Assembly (NCBI RefSeq): GCF_002252635.1
Contig: NZ_NQKX01000004.1
Coordinates: forward strand, 239,467-303,466
Reading direction: 5' to 3'
DNA from: Synechococcus sp. MW101C3
GTDB taxonomy: Bacteria > Cyanobacteriota > Cyanobacteriia > PCC-6307 > Cyanobiaceae
Length of the DNA: 64,000 nucleotides
Positions 47,237 to 55,449 of this stretch are shown here, piece by piece; position 1 is the first letter of the stretch, and each line of letters starts with the position of its first letter. The notes beneath the pieces are model-generated. The model had not been told where the DNA came from, made no database searches, and saw nothing but the letters and a program-made list of their open reading frames with translations. Position numbers and translations under genes: made by a program.

Positions 47237-48070
47237 ATGGCCGCCATGGAACATCCACGCGTTCGGTTCTCCTCCACCCGCGCACCCTGGCTGGCGGCTC
47301 TGGCCGCAGCGGCCCTGCTCAGCGGCTGCCAGGGGCAAGGGCCCGAGGCGCCCCGATCCGATGGCCCCCGCCCCAGCTGGGAGGTGCAGACCCTCGCGGA
47401 TCCGGGCCTGCCGCGGCGCTCCGAGCCCGAGCTGGCCCGCTGCGCCGCCGCCATCGGCCTGGCGCCGGAACGCAACCAGCCCGCCGATCCCACCAACTTC
47501 GGCGAACGCCAGCCCGCTGATGCCTTCGGTCGTGCGGTGCCGGCCGGGCCGGCCCTGATCGTGCTGCACGAAACCGTGATCGATGAAGCGCAGACCCTGG
47601 CCCTGTTCCGCACCCCGCACCCCAACGACAACGACCAGGTCAGCTACCACCTGGTGATCAACCCCGCCGGCGATCGGCTGCGCATCGTTCCCGATGCCAA
47701 CCGCGCCTATGGCGCCGGCATGTCGGCCTTCGGGGATTTCACGGTGCGGATCCGGCCCACCTCAGTGGGCTCGGTCAACAACGTGGCGCTGCACCTCGCC
47801 CTGGTGTCACCCGCCGACGGCCGTGGCGACACCCCCGGCCACTCCGGCTACACCGATGCCCAATACCGCTCCGCCGCCGCCCAGGTGCTGCTTTGGCAGG
47901 CGCGTTTCGGCATCCCGCTCAGCCGCCTCACCACCCACGCCGCCGTCGATCGCAGCCACTCCCGCTACGACCCGCGCAGCTTCCGCTGGGACCAGTTCAT
48001 GGCCCACTACCGCCTGGCCGCCAAGGCCTGCGGCTTCACCGCCTACGACACCGAGCGGGCCACCTACTGA
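47237..48070 (+). CDS. N-acetylmuramoyl-L-alanine amidase-type lipoprotein
   Basis: 277 residues from ATG 47237 (alternative ATG at 47246). Lipoprotein signal with lipobox LLSGC. The mature part is a zinc amidase_2 fold with ALIVLHETVID (His ligand), YHLVINPAGDRLRIVPDANRAYGAG, NNVALHLALVSPADG and LTTHAAVDRSHSRYDPRSF with the second His and Asp. Predicted to cleave peptidoglycan cross-peptides in the periplasm or to recycle muropeptides. Confidence 0.85.
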   Translation: MAAMEHPRVRFSSTRAPWLAALAAAALLSGCQGQGPEAPRSDGPRPSWEVQTLADPGLPRRSEPELARCAAAIGLAPERNQPADPTNFGERQPADAFGRAVPAGPALIVLHETVIDEAQTLALFRTPHPNDNDQVSYHLVINPAGDRLRIVPDANRAYGAGMSAFGDFTVRIRPTSVGSVNNVALHLALVSPADGRGDTPGHSGYTDAQYRSAAAQVLLWQARFGIPLSRLTTHAAVDRSHSRYDPRSFRWDQFMAHYRLAAKACGFTAYDTERATY

Positions 48071-48079
48071 TGGCGGCGG

Positions 48080-48092
48080 CTTCGTAACGAAG
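48080..48092. promoter_or_regulatory. Palindrome in the hli promoter region
   Basis: CTTCGTAACGAAG is a 13-bp palindrome with 5-bp arms around TAA. It lies 47 bp before the hli start and is followed by TTCTGTTACGCTTTGC. The RpaB/HLR1 consensus (repeated TTACA) is not clearly met. Low-confidence operator. Confidence 0.3.
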
Positions 48093-48139
48093 TTCAAAGA
48101 TTTCTGTTACGCTTTGCGAAGCACCTCGCTACCCACCCC

Positions 48140-48289
48140 ATGACCAACAGCACCACCCCTTCCCGCTTCGGTTTCGTTGCCTTCGCCGAAACCTGGAATG
48201 GCCGTCTGGCGATGCTCGGCTTCGTGATCGGCCTCGGCACCGAGCTGCTCACCGGCCAGGGCATCCTCTCCCAGATCGGCCTCGGCTGA
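48140..48289 (+). CDS. hli: High-light-inducible protein (one-helix Hli)
   Basis: 49 residues, too short to appear in an ordinary gene list. The chlorophyll-binding one-helix motif is clear: FGFVAFAETWNGRLAMLGFV, then IGLGTELLTGQG. The ExxNxR pattern matches the LHC-type binding helix. Hli proteins associate with photosystem II assembly or chlorophyll recycling under high light. ATG 48140; a strong terminator follows at 48307. Confidence 0.93.
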   Translation: MTNSTTPSRFGFVAFAETWNGRLAMLGFVIGLGTELLTGQGILSQIGLG

Positions 48290-48306
48290 ACCCAGGCCCA
48301 CCCACT

Positions 48307-48354
48307 GCCCACGGCAGGTCGATCGCCTCGGGCGGTCCACCTGCCGTGGGCTTT
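48307..48354 (+). terminator. Strong inverted repeat terminator after hli
   Basis: GCCCACGGCAGGT (48307-48319) and ACCTGCCGTGGGC (48339-48351) form a perfect 13-bp stem with a 19-nt loop, followed by TTT. It ends the hli transcript. Confidence 0.8.
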
Positions 48355-48410
48355 GCTATTGGGAGCTGAGCCCTGCCTGATCCGGTCGCCCACGCCCCCT
48401 TCTCCCTGCT

Positions 48411-49145
48411 ATGGCCCACGCCCTCTGCTTCGTTCTTCACGGCAGCGCCACCGGCGCCTCCAGCGGGCCGCCCCAGTGGTCAGAGCTGCTGGCCCAGCAG
48501 CACGAGGCGATCACGGAGGCCCAGTCGCTCAGGATTTTTCGCTGCCCCCCCGGCTGGGACGGTTCCCTCGATGAGCTGGTGAGTGCCGGCCGGGCCAACG
48601 CCGCCGGCGACGATCCGTTCGAAGCCTTGCCAGACGCTTCCGCCGAAAGCTCGCCGGCCCGGCGGTTGCTCTGCAACGCCACCATTCCCCGCTTCGCGGC
48701 CGAGCGTCTCTGGCTCAGCGTCTACGACCTCGAGAGTGAAAACGCCTCGCCGCAGGCGGAACCCCGCCAGCTGCGGCTGCTCGACAGTGTCCCGCTCGCC
48801 GCTGCAGCCAACGAAACCTGCTGGTTCTTCCCCACCGACGACGGCCGTTACCTCTCCTGCGCCACCAATGAACAGGTGCGCTGCCTGCCCGGGTTCACCC
48901 CCGAGCTGCGCTTCAGCGACACCCCCTTCGCCTACGACCGCGCCGGCATCAAGGTGCTGTGGTCGTTGATGGCCGATGAGGAAAGCCTGCGCTGCGTTGG
49001 CCTCACCTACGAGCGGCGCCGCGTGGATTTCCCGCTGATCGAGCGCCAGCGCTCCGTCGACACCACCTGGATGGCCTTTCAGGTGGACAGCCAGGCCGAA
49101 CAACCTCTGCAGGTGACCTCCACGATCACCACGTATCAGGGCTGA
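48411..49145 (+). CDS. Hypothetical conserved-type protein
   Basis: 244 residues from ATG 48411. No domain recognised. It has a globular look: FVLHGSATGASSG near the start, a long middle part with LWLSVYDLESENA, and YLSCATNEQVRCLPGF. No signal peptide or TM segment; cytoplasmic. Good codon use. Confidence 0.65.
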   Translation: MAHALCFVLHGSATGASSGPPQWSELLAQQHEAITEAQSLRIFRCPPGWDGSLDELVSAGRANAAGDDPFEALPDASAESSPARRLLCNATIPRFAAERLWLSVYDLESENASPQAEPRQLRLLDSVPLAAAANETCWFFPTDDGRYLSCATNEQVRCLPGFTPELRFSDTPFAYDRAGIKVLWSLMADEESLRCVGLTYERRRVDFPLIERQRSVDTTWMAFQVDSQAEQPLQVTSTITTYQG

Positions 49146-49189
49146 TCCGGGCCATGCAGTGTTGAGCTCACTGCAGGGTCATGCGCCAT

Positions 49190-49211
49190 AAAAAACCGGC
49201 CGGAGCCGGTT
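49190..49211 (-). terminator. Terminator of the minus-strand small gene
   Basis: On the minus strand AACCGGC (49211-49205) pairs with GCCGGTT (49200-49194) and the T-run follows at 49195-49190. It lies about 60 nt after the stop of the gene at 49271-49486. Confidence 0.75.
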
Positions 49212-49270
49212 GATGGTTTCAGCTTCGATGCTCTCGATGGCGCGGTTGGGGCCCCGCTCAGCTGGCACGT

Positions 49271-49486
49271 TCAGCTGGCCTGGTTGTAGAGGCTCTCGAG
49301 CCGTTCGCGGCTGAGGTCGACGTACATCACCGAATCGCCTGGTTCCGGGGCTTCGGGATGGGGGCGGGGGGCTGAGGGAGCGGCGCGCCAGTCGGTCTGG
49401 CGGAGGTTCTGGCGCATCAACGCAAAGGCGCCGCCAGCGATCGCCGCGAAACAGGCGAAGTAGAAGAAGGCAAACAGTGCGTCCAT
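49271..49486 (-). CDS. Small membrane-anchored protein (DUF2973-like)
   Basis: 71 residues from ATG 49486. The start is chosen because AAAAGGA lies 8-9 nt upstream; a second ATG 9 nt earlier (49495) has no room for a ribosome site. A single N-terminal TM helix (ALFAFFYFACFAAIAGGAFAL) precedes a short polar tail ending SRERLESLYNQ. Size, layout and the tail resemble DUF2973 small cyanobacterial proteins, but the identification is tentative. Confidence 0.6.
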   Translation of the reverse strand: MDALFAFFYFACFAAIAGGAFALMRQNLRQTDWRAAPSAPRPHPEAPEPGDSVMYVDLSRERLESLYNQAS

Positions 49487-49598
49487 GGGGTACATCCTTT
49501 TAGCCACTCTAGTGTGACGTTCTGTTAAGCGTGGCTCCATTCAGGCCTTGCTGTGCAGGCCAGCCCTTCTGGCCGCTGGACGCCTTCGCCCTCTGGCC

Positions 49599-50216
49599 TC
49601 ACTGCACGCTTTCGCCCTTCCGGCCGCCCTCGCCCACCCGCAGTGGGCCGCCCAGATGCTCCAGCCAGCCGGAGCGGAACCCGGCCGCCCGCGCCGCCTC
49701 CCGCACCTCCCGGTAGCGCTCGGCGCCATCCGGGCTCACCACCGCCACGATGTGATGGCGGCTGGTGCTGTAGGTGCGGATCCAGTTGCGGAAGGCACCG
49801 GCGCTCATCACCGCGGCGGGCCGGGGATCCAGCACCAGCTGGCCCTGCTCCGCTGTCACCAAGAAATAGCGCTGCAGCAGGCCTTCACCACCCAGCCCCA
49901 GGGGGCGCAGCCCATCGGCGCTCACGAACACGAACAGCGGCTCGGTGCCCACGTCCCGCACCTGCGGCAACCGCAACTGCACTGGCGGGCGGCGGGGCGG
50001 TTGGGTTCTCTGCGGCAGCGGTGTTGGCAGCGGCGGGGCGGGCGCGGCCGCTGCCGGTTCCCGTTGCTCAGGCGCTGACGAGGGCCCTCCTCGCACTGAC
50101 AGCGCCATCACCACGGCCGTGAGCATCAGCACCCCCAGCACGTTCATGAACACGTCGATCAGGCTGTCGAACGACAGCTCGGTGTGCCCCTGACGGCCGC
50201 TGCGTCTCACCGCCAT
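49599..50216 (-). CDS. ExbD/TolR-like membrane protein (second copy)
   Basis: 205 residues from the ATG at 50216. One N-terminal TM helix (SFDSLIDVFMNVLGVLMLTAVVMAL) with the acidic Asp that is used by proton-channel partners, then a proline-rich linker and a periplasmic domain (PAAVMSAGAFRNWIRTYSTSRHHIVAVVSPDG). The gene overlaps the preceding one by 10 nt. Third in an ExbB-ExbD-ExbD-like operon. The periplasmic domain is more globular than in ordinary ExbD and may bind a wall or other target. Confidence 0.7.
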   Translation of the reverse strand: MAVRRSGRQGHTELSFDSLIDVFMNVLGVLMLTAVVMALSVRGGPSSAPEQREPAAAAPAPPLPTPLPQRTQPPRRPPVQLRLPQVRDVGTEPLFVFVSADGLRPLGLGGEGLLQRYFLVTAEQGQLVLDPRPAAVMSAGAFRNWIRTYSTSRHHIVAVVSPDGAERYREVREAARAAGFRSGWLEHLGGPLRVGEGGRKGESVQ

Positions 50217-50752
50217 GGCGTGCGCGCTCCCTCGCCGATCGGCTCGTAGCCCAGCTGCGCCCCGGTGCTGCGCAGGGCGCCCACCAGCGGTTGCACCGCT
50301 GCGAAACAACTGCCGGCGACGGCGAGATAGATGTAGTCGGTGCGCACCGCCTCGGCGATCAGCTCCGGCGGCACCAGGTCCAGATCCCAGCGGGCGGTGA
50401 TGCTGCCGTTGATCGGATCGTGCCGTTCCACCTGGCCGTCGCGGCAGAGCAGGAAGGTGGTGGAGCCGGTGATCGGCACCCCATCGGCGCTGTTGAGCGC
50501 CACCAGCGGGGACGACGCGGCGGTGGGCACCTGCATCCACGGATCCGCGATCGGTTTCGCTGCCGCCGCCGCCGGTTTCGCGGTGGGCTTGCTGCGGGGC
50601 TCGACCCGGGCCGTGCGGCCGCGGTCCACCCCGAGCGAGAGCGCCAGCACGGAGATCACCAGCAGCACGATCACCATCACGGCGCTGAGGATGTCGAGGA
50701 AGCCGATCAGATCGATCGACGCGTGCCTACGGCGCCGGGCTGGTCTCATCAC
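50207..50752 (-). CDS. ExbD/TolR-like membrane protein (first copy)
   Basis: 181 residues from ATG 50752. Basic N-terminus (RPARRRRHASID), one TM helix (LIGFLDILSAVMVIVLLVISVLALSL) containing the critical Asp, and a periplasmic part with TTFLLCRDGQVER and YIYLAVAGSCFAAV. Overlaps the ExbB-type gene upstream by 26 nt and the third gene by 10 nt. It should pair with the ExbB-like protein to form a proton-driven channel. Confidence 0.75.
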   Translation of the reverse strand: MMRPARRRRHASIDLIGFLDILSAVMVIVLLVISVLALSLGVDRGRTARVEPRSKPTAKPAAAAAKPIADPWMQVPTAASSPLVALNSADGVPITGSTTFLLCRDGQVERHDPINGSITARWDLDLVPPELIAEAVRTDYIYLAVAGSCFAAVQPLVGALRSTGAQLGYEPIGEGARTPWR

Positions 50753-51563
50753 GGCTCAGGCGGGGGAAGAATCCGTCGTTGAGGGCTGTTTCGATTTCAC
50801 CGGCCAGCTGGTATTCGCTCCGTTCGCTGATGCTCATCAGCACCATGCACAGCACTGCTGTGATGATGCCCAGCAAGGTGGTGTCGAAGGCGGTGGAGAG
50901 CCCGCCGGTCACCGCCGTGAGGCTCGACTTCACCTTGTCGAGATCCTCCACATTGGCCAGCAGACCGGAAAAACCACCGATCGAGATCGAGATGCCCAGC
51001 ACCGTGCCGAGGAATCCGAGCATCGGCAACACCCAGATCATCGTGCGGGTCACGCCGTAGCCGTCTTCGATGTCGGCCTGGGTGAGGGCGATGTCGTCCT
51101 GATGCAGCTCGCGGGTGGCCCCGCGGGAGTGGGAATCCTGGAAGCAGCGCAGCAGCCGGCAGAGGCGATTGGCGATCAGGCTGCGGCGCTGGCCCAGCAG
51201 GATCAACATCGTGCGCAGATCGGAATCGGCCGGGCGCAGATCCACCAGCCCGCGGGGCACCCAGTCGCGGCCCACCTGGCGCCGCTCCCGGCGGCACACG
51301 ATCAGGCGCCGCAGGCAGTAATCCACCACCGTGATCGCGATCGCCAGCGTGATCGGCTGGGTCACGCCCCGCTCCAGCAGGAAGGCGCCCACGGCGCTAG
51401 TGCGGTAGGGGGTGGCGGCGAATACCAGGGCCAGGGTCAGGATCACCCCCACCACAATCGAGAGCAGGGCGGGGCTGCGGATCCAGCGCCGCGGCGGCAG
51501 ATCCAGCAGGGCAGGCGCGAGATCCTCGAAGTCGCTGGCGGCCGGCCCGGGCGTGTCGATCAT
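50727..51563 (-). CDS. MotA/TolQ/ExbB-type proton channel protein
   Basis: 278 residues from ATG 51563. TM segments near SPALLSIVVGVILTLALVFAATP, VTQPITLAIAITVVDYCLRR, MIWVLPMLGFLGTVLGISISIGG and TAFDTTLLGIITAVLCMVLM; the last two carry the MotA_ExbB signature (GFLGTVLGI, AFDTTLLG). It is the first gene of the three-gene proton-channel operon and supplies the pentameric channel. Which outer-membrane or wall partner is driven is unknown; no TonB or OmpA-like gene is near. Confidence 0.85.
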   Translation of the reverse strand: MIDTPGPAASDFEDLAPALLDLPPRRWIRSPALLSIVVGVILTLALVFAATPYRTSAVGAFLLERGVTQPITLAIAITVVDYCLRRLIVCRRERRQVGRDWVPRGLVDLRPADSDLRTMLILLGQRRSLIANRLCRLLRCFQDSHSRGATRELHQDDIALTQADIEDGYGVTRTMIWVLPMLGFLGTVLGISISIGGFSGLLANVEDLDKVKSSLTAVTGGLSTAFDTTLLGIITAVLCMVLMSISERSEYQLAGEIETALNDGFFPRLSRDETSPAP

Positions 51564-51742
51564 CGGCGGGCCATGGGACTCCGAGGCAGCGGCGGGGGCG
51601 ACGGCGAATGGTGGCGGGCGCTGGTGCCGGCTTCGACGTTAGGGCCGACTCCCCTGGTGGTTGGCAGCGGCAGGCTGCCGCGCACGGGCCCCACGCAAGG
51701 TCTCGCCCCCGGCCCCTGCACCGGTTTTCTTAGCCTCAGTCC

Positions 51743-52141
51743 ATGACGGCCACCGCTCTCACGCTTCTGTATGACGGAGCCTGCCCGCTCTGCCTGCGCG
51801 AGGTGGCGTTACTGCGCCGCCGCGATGCCGGCCGGGGCCGGCTGGCGTTCGTCGATATCGACGCCCCCGGCTACGACCCCGCTGCCTATGCCGGCATCAG
51901 TTACCGCGACGCGATGGGCCGCATCCATGGCCTCAGCTCCGATGGCACGGTGCTGCGCGATGTGGCGGTGTTCCGCGAGGCCTACCGGCAGGTGGGCCTG
52001 GGCTGGATCTATGCCCCCACCACCTGGCCTCTGCTGGGCCCGGCCGTCGACGCCATCTACCGGCTTTGGGCCGCTTGGCGGCTGCGCCTCACCGGCCGCC
52101 CCGACCTTGACACCCTCTGCGCCCGCCGGGCCGCCCACTGA
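51743..52141 (+). CDS. DCC-family thiol-disulfide oxidoreductase (DUF393), second copy
   Basis: 132 residues from ATG 51743. Signature LLYDGACPLCLREVALLRRRD with CxxC, then FVDIDAPGYDP and LRDVAVFREAYRQVGLGW. Same family as the gene at 46048 but a different, shorter C-terminus (WAAWRLRLTGRP). It is divergent from the proton-channel genes, so it is independently expressed. Confidence 0.88.
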   Translation: MTATALTLLYDGACPLCLREVALLRRRDAGRGRLAFVDIDAPGYDPAAYAGISYRDAMGRIHGLSSDGTVLRDVAVFREAYRQVGLGWIYAPTTWPLLGPAVDAIYRLWAAWRLRLTGRPDLDTLCARRAAH

Positions 52142-52211
52142 TCTTCGCGCCGGGCCGCCCGCTCAGCGCTGCGATGCTCTGCCTCAGCCCGTACCCCCAA
52201 CCCGTTGCCCC

Positions 52212-52655
52212 ATGACTGATCCCGCCGTGCCGCCCCTTACCGCCGCCTCGCTGCAGGCCCTGTTCACCAAACCCTATGGACAGCCGGCCCCCACGCCGGA
52301 GCAGTGGCGTGCCGTGTATGCCGAGAACGTGCATTTCAGTGATCCCACGCAGGAGGCCACCGGCATCGATGCTTACCTCGCCGCCCAGGAGGGGCTGATG
52401 AAGCGCTGCGACGACGTGATGCTGCGCTCCGAAGCGGTGGTCGTCAGCGACCGGACCGCCTTCGTGGAGTGGGTGATGGGTCTGCGGATCAAGGGCGTGG
52501 AGTTTGTCTATCCCGGCACCACCCGCCTGCTGCTGGATGAGGCGGGCAGGATCGTCGACCACCGCGACTACTTCGACTTCGTGGGCCCCACCTTCGCCCC
52601 GGTGCCCGTGATCGGCCCCTTCGTGCGCTGGATGTACCGCCGCTTCGTGAGCTGA
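52212..52655 (+). CDS. SnoaL/NTF2-like domain protein
   Basis: 147 residues from ATG 52212. The cone-shaped NTF2-like fold is suggested by AVYAENVHFSDPTQEATGIDAYLAAQEGL, then DRTAFVEWVMGLRIKGVEFVYPGTTRLLLDEAGRIVDHRDYFDF. Many such proteins are isomerases or hydrolases, others lack activity. It follows the DCC gene by 70 nt; joint transcription is possible. Substrate unknown. Confidence 0.78.
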   Translation: MTDPAVPPLTAASLQALFTKPYGQPAPTPEQWRAVYAENVHFSDPTQEATGIDAYLAAQEGLMKRCDDVMLRSEAVVVSDRTAFVEWVMGLRIKGVEFVYPGTTRLLLDEAGRIVDHRDYFDFVGPTFAPVPVIGPFVRWMYRRFVS

Positions 52656-52857
52656 AGCTGCTCACCGGAGCGGTGCGAGCAGGGGAAGGCGGCACAGACA
52701 GGGCTGTGGAGGGGGCCCATTGGTCCTGCCTGATCCTCAGCCTTTCAGCTCACTATGGGCGCTCAGCGGATCTTCAGTTCCTGCCTTGGGATTGGCTGTG
52801 TGAGTGATCGAGAGGGCAAAGCAGAATGATCAGGGACGGAAAAATTGATAGGCAGGC

Positions 52858-53289
52858 ATGAGTGAACTATTAGAGAGAAGTGAGAAGCTCTTGGCTCATT
52901 CTGTGCTTGACCCTTATCTACAAATGAGTAAAACTAGCGCTCATCTCAAGGTGCTTCAGATTGCAGCCTTGCCTGGCCATTGTTTGTTCTCTCTGATTCC
53001 GGTGGACCAGCACCCAGCTTCAGCCATGGGCCAGGGCTTTGGATCCGTCGACCCGGGTTGCGGACCCCTGACCCCACCCCAGGAGAATCCGCAAACAGGC
53101 ACTGCGGGCATTGATCTTGCCGCCGCCCCTGCGCCTTCTGGGACAAACCCATACATCCCGGCCCATCGCGATCCTGGCTACGAGGCGCTCGTGTATCGCT
53201 GCAAACTCGAACTGCAAGCCGAGCGCAAGAAGGCTGATCAGTTCCTTTCGCCAGCCTGTACAGAGATCAGCGGCAACAATCCCGCGTGA
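52858..53289 (+). CDS. Doubtful hypothetical protein
   Basis: 143 residues from ATG 52858 with GGCAGGC just upstream. N-terminus is helical, the middle is Pro/Gly-rich with low complexity, and the C-terminus is basic. No family. The AT-richer region and loose codon use leave it uncertain; it ends 26 nt before a tandem repeat. Confidence 0.3.
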   Translation: MSELLERSEKLLAHSVLDPYLQMSKTSAHLKVLQIAALPGHCLFSLIPVDQHPASAMGQGFGSVDPGCGPLTPPQENPQTGTAGIDLAAAPAPSGTNPYIPAHRDPGYEALVYRCKLELQAERKKADQFLSPACTEISGNNPA

Positions 53290-53315
53290 ACCATCGGCGG
53301 GGGTGTGTCGCGCCA

Positions 53316-53351
53316 CTGCCTACCGGCAACCCCCTGCCTACCGGCAACCCC
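53316..53351. repeat. Tandem 18-bp perfect duplication
   Basis: CTGCCTACCGGCAACCCC occurs twice with no gap (53316-53333 and 53334-53351). It ends 14 bp before the stop of the DUF924 gene. Such small duplications can come from slippage; function not evident. Confidence 0.6.
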
Positions 53352-53365
53352 ACGGCCTGGCCGCC

Positions 53366-53926
53366 TCAGAACCCTGAGCCGGGGGTCTGCAGGAAGGCGA
53401 GTTCTTCGCTGCTGGAAACCCGCGCGAGGGAGTCGTTGCGGTGTGGGAAGCGGCCGAAACGGGCGATCACCTCAAGGTGGCGGCGGGCAAAGGCGGCGGT
53501 GCGCGCATCGGTGAACTGCTCGAACAACGGGCCGGCCGCCTCTTGAACGGCCAGGTCTTCCGCATGCATCAGGGGCATCAACCAGAACTGCCGCCGGGCC
53601 TGGTCGGTTTCGGCCGCTACCCAGCCGTTCGCCACCGCGCTCTGGCTGAGCGCCAGGGCCGCACCATCGCCGCTGAACGCCATGGCGGAGCCCCGCCAGA
53701 TCTGGCGGGGAAACTGATCGAGCAGCAGCACCAGCGCCAGGCCGGTGTGCGGCTGCCGGCCCCAGGCCGCCAGCTCTCCGGCCACCGCCTGGCGGGTGAG
53801 GCCGATGAACCGCTCCCGCACCTGGTGGTCGAAGGCCGGATCCTTGAGGAACCACTGGCTGGGCGACGCGGCTTCAAACCAGAAGGCCAGCACCTCTGCC
53901 CCCAGCTCCTCGGCAGCAGCAGCCAT
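53366..53926 (-). CDS. DUF924 family protein
   Basis: 186 residues from ATG 53926. Typical DUF924 sequence: EVLAFWFEAASPSQWFLKDPAFDHQVRERF, LALVLLLDQFPRQIWRGSAMAFSGD, FWLMPLMHAEDLAVQE and VIARFGRFPHRNDSLAR. The family is an all-helical tetratricopeptide-like protein of unknown role, found in many bacteria. Complete and normal length. Confidence 0.88.
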   Translation of the reverse strand: MAAAAEELGAEVLAFWFEAASPSQWFLKDPAFDHQVRERFIGLTRQAVAGELAAWGRQPHTGLALVLLLDQFPRQIWRGSAMAFSGDGAALALSQSAVANGWVAAETDQARRQFWLMPLMHAEDLAVQEAAGPLFEQFTDARTAAFARRHLEVIARFGRFPHRNDSLARVSSSEELAFLQTPGSGF

Positions 53927-54056
53927 CAGCCTTCAGCAGTTGCCCGCATCCTGATCGGCCGGCTGGGGCTGCAGATCCTGCGGCCCCTCAGATGGTGATA
54001 GGTCGTTATTCCCACTCTTTACAGTCGGTTTCCGCGAGCAGCTGAGGATCAAGCTC

Positions 54057-54854
54057 ATGCGCCTTGGACTCTGTCTGTCGGGCCTGTTGCTGCCCTCCTG
54101 CCTGGTGCTGCTCAGCGGTGATGCCCTGGCCAGGCCCAGCACCGAGTCCGTCGCCCAGTCTTCGGGCCAGCCGAGCGATCCGGCGGCAGGCCTGCAGCTG
54201 GATCCGGCCGCCTTTCGTGCCGTGATCGGCCAGCCGCCGGCTCCCGCCAGCCAGGCGGAACGCGACGATCTGGCGATCCTGCGCTGGAACCAGCGCACCC
54301 GCACGGCAGAGGGAGTGTTACTCAGCTGGCACTTCCTCAACCGCAATCTCAGCGTGTTTGATGCCGCCATCGGCACCAATCTGCAGGACGCCTCACCGAC
54401 GCTTTACCAGGGCCTTCCTGCGTTCCTCAGCCGTGCCGACACCCTCAAGAATCAGCTCAAGAACGCCGTTGCCCGGCCGCGCCCCTTTCTGAGCCACCGG
54501 GATCTCAGGCCCTGCCTGCCGCTGGAATCGGGTTGGTCGTTCCCCAGTGGCCATGCCACCTGGTTTGCCACGGCGGCCCTGCTGCTGGCCGATGTCGTGC
54601 CGGAACGGCGGGAACGGCTGCTGCTGGTGGGCAGCCAGGGGGGGCATGTCCGTGCCTACTGCGGCGTGCATTACCCCAGTGATGTGCTGGCGAGCCAGCG
54701 CCTGGCCAAGGCGATCAGCCAACAGGTGATCGCGTCTCCCCAGTGGCAGGCGTTCCGGCAGCAGGTGGCGCAGGATCGCCAGCGGCTGCTGGTGGCCCCG
54801 CCCGCCGGTCTGCCGGTGCTCACCAACGCCTCAACAGATAGCGAGGGGCTCTAG
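54057..54854 (+). CDS. PAP2-type periplasmic acid phosphatase
   Basis: 265 residues from ATG 54057. Signal peptide (LGLCLSGLLLPSCLVLLSGDALA). The PAP2 tripartite motif is present: KNAVARPRP, SFPSGHATWF, and GVHYPSDVL with its preceding RAYCG. Predicted class A-like nonspecific phosphatase that releases phosphate from organic esters outside the inner membrane. A Pho box was looked for upstream and not found. It converges on the metallothionein gene. Confidence 0.88.
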   Translation: MRLGLCLSGLLLPSCLVLLSGDALARPSTESVAQSSGQPSDPAAGLQLDPAAFRAVIGQPPAPASQAERDDLAILRWNQRTRTAEGVLLSWHFLNRNLSVFDAAIGTNLQDASPTLYQGLPAFLSRADTLKNQLKNAVARPRPFLSHRDLRPCLPLESGWSFPSGHATWFATAALLLADVVPERRERLLLVGSQGGHVRAYCGVHYPSDVLASQRLAKAISQQVIASPQWQAFRQQVAQDRQRLLVAPPAGLPVLTNASTDSEGL

Positions 54855-54868
54855 CCCTCCGCCGAGCC

Positions 54869-55051
54869 TCAGCCGTGACACTCGCAGCCGCAGCCGGCGT
54901 GGCAGGGTTCACCGTTGGGGTGGCCACTGGCGCAGGCGTCGCTGCAGAACAGCAGGGCGCCGTTGCGGAAGGGGGTGTCGGCCTTCACGCTGCAGTGGCA
55001 GCCGGGGCAGGCGCACTGGGTGGTGGTGGCTTTCTCCAGGGTGGCATTCAT
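54869..55051 (-). CDS. smtA: Bacterial metallothionein SmtA
   Basis: 60 residues from ATG 55051. Nine cysteines and three histidines in the cyanobacterial SmtA pattern (CACPGCHCSV, LFCSDACASGHPNG, CHAGCGCECHG), so it should bind a Zn4 cluster and sequester zinc and cadmium. No SmtB repressor gene and no clear 12-2-12 operator are next to it in this window, so its control is not obvious. It converges on the PAP2 phosphatase gene. Confidence 0.95.
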   Translation of the reverse strand: MNATLEKATTTQCACPGCHCSVKADTPFRNGALLFCSDACASGHPNGEPCHAGCGCECHG

Positions 55052-55236
55052 CGCCTTTCCGCGAGCAGGTTTCTGCCTCCACTCTGCTGCCGCTGCCGCC
55101 CAGCTGCTTCATTCTGAAACCGGATGGAGCGGCGCCATCGCCGTGCAGAGGCTGGCGGCGGGCACACAACTTCATGGACGAGTGTGTCTGTGCTTCTCCG
55201 CACCTGGCCATTGCGCGGCCCGCAAGCGGTCGCAGC

Positions 55237-55356
55237 ATGACGAAACCGAAGCACCAGGATGTTCCGACCGTGCTGCATACCATTCCGCTCCTGGCCGCCA
55301 CCTGTCTGGCGGGATTTGCGATGTTGCAACTGCTATTCAGCGCTGGCAATTGGTAG
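55237..55356 (+). CDS. Possible small membrane protein
   Basis: 39-residue frame from ATG 55237: a short polar start (MTKPKHQDVP) and one TM helix (TIPLLAATCLAGFAMLQLLF). It could be a genuine small membrane protein or part of the metallothionein leader; the ribosome site is poor. No family. Confidence 0.35.
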   Translation: MTKPKHQDVPTVLHTIPLLAATCLAGFAMLQLLFSAGNW

Positions 55357-55449
55357 GGGGTGCTGGATTTTCTGACAAGAGAACGGACAGATTCAAGCCC
55401 AGCCATGAAGGCGTGGTGCGGAAGCTGGAGAGTGCGCTCTGCATCCCCA

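Noticed and set aside
49599..51563. Zorya-type defence (ZorA/ZorB)
   Set aside because: The MotA-like gene is present but the partners have no OmpA-like peptidoglycan-binding domain and no ZorC/D/E genes are nearby; ExbB/ExbD-like is the better call.
54001..54056. Pho box before the PAP2 phosphatase
   Set aside because: No repeated CTTAACCT-like 8-mers are present.
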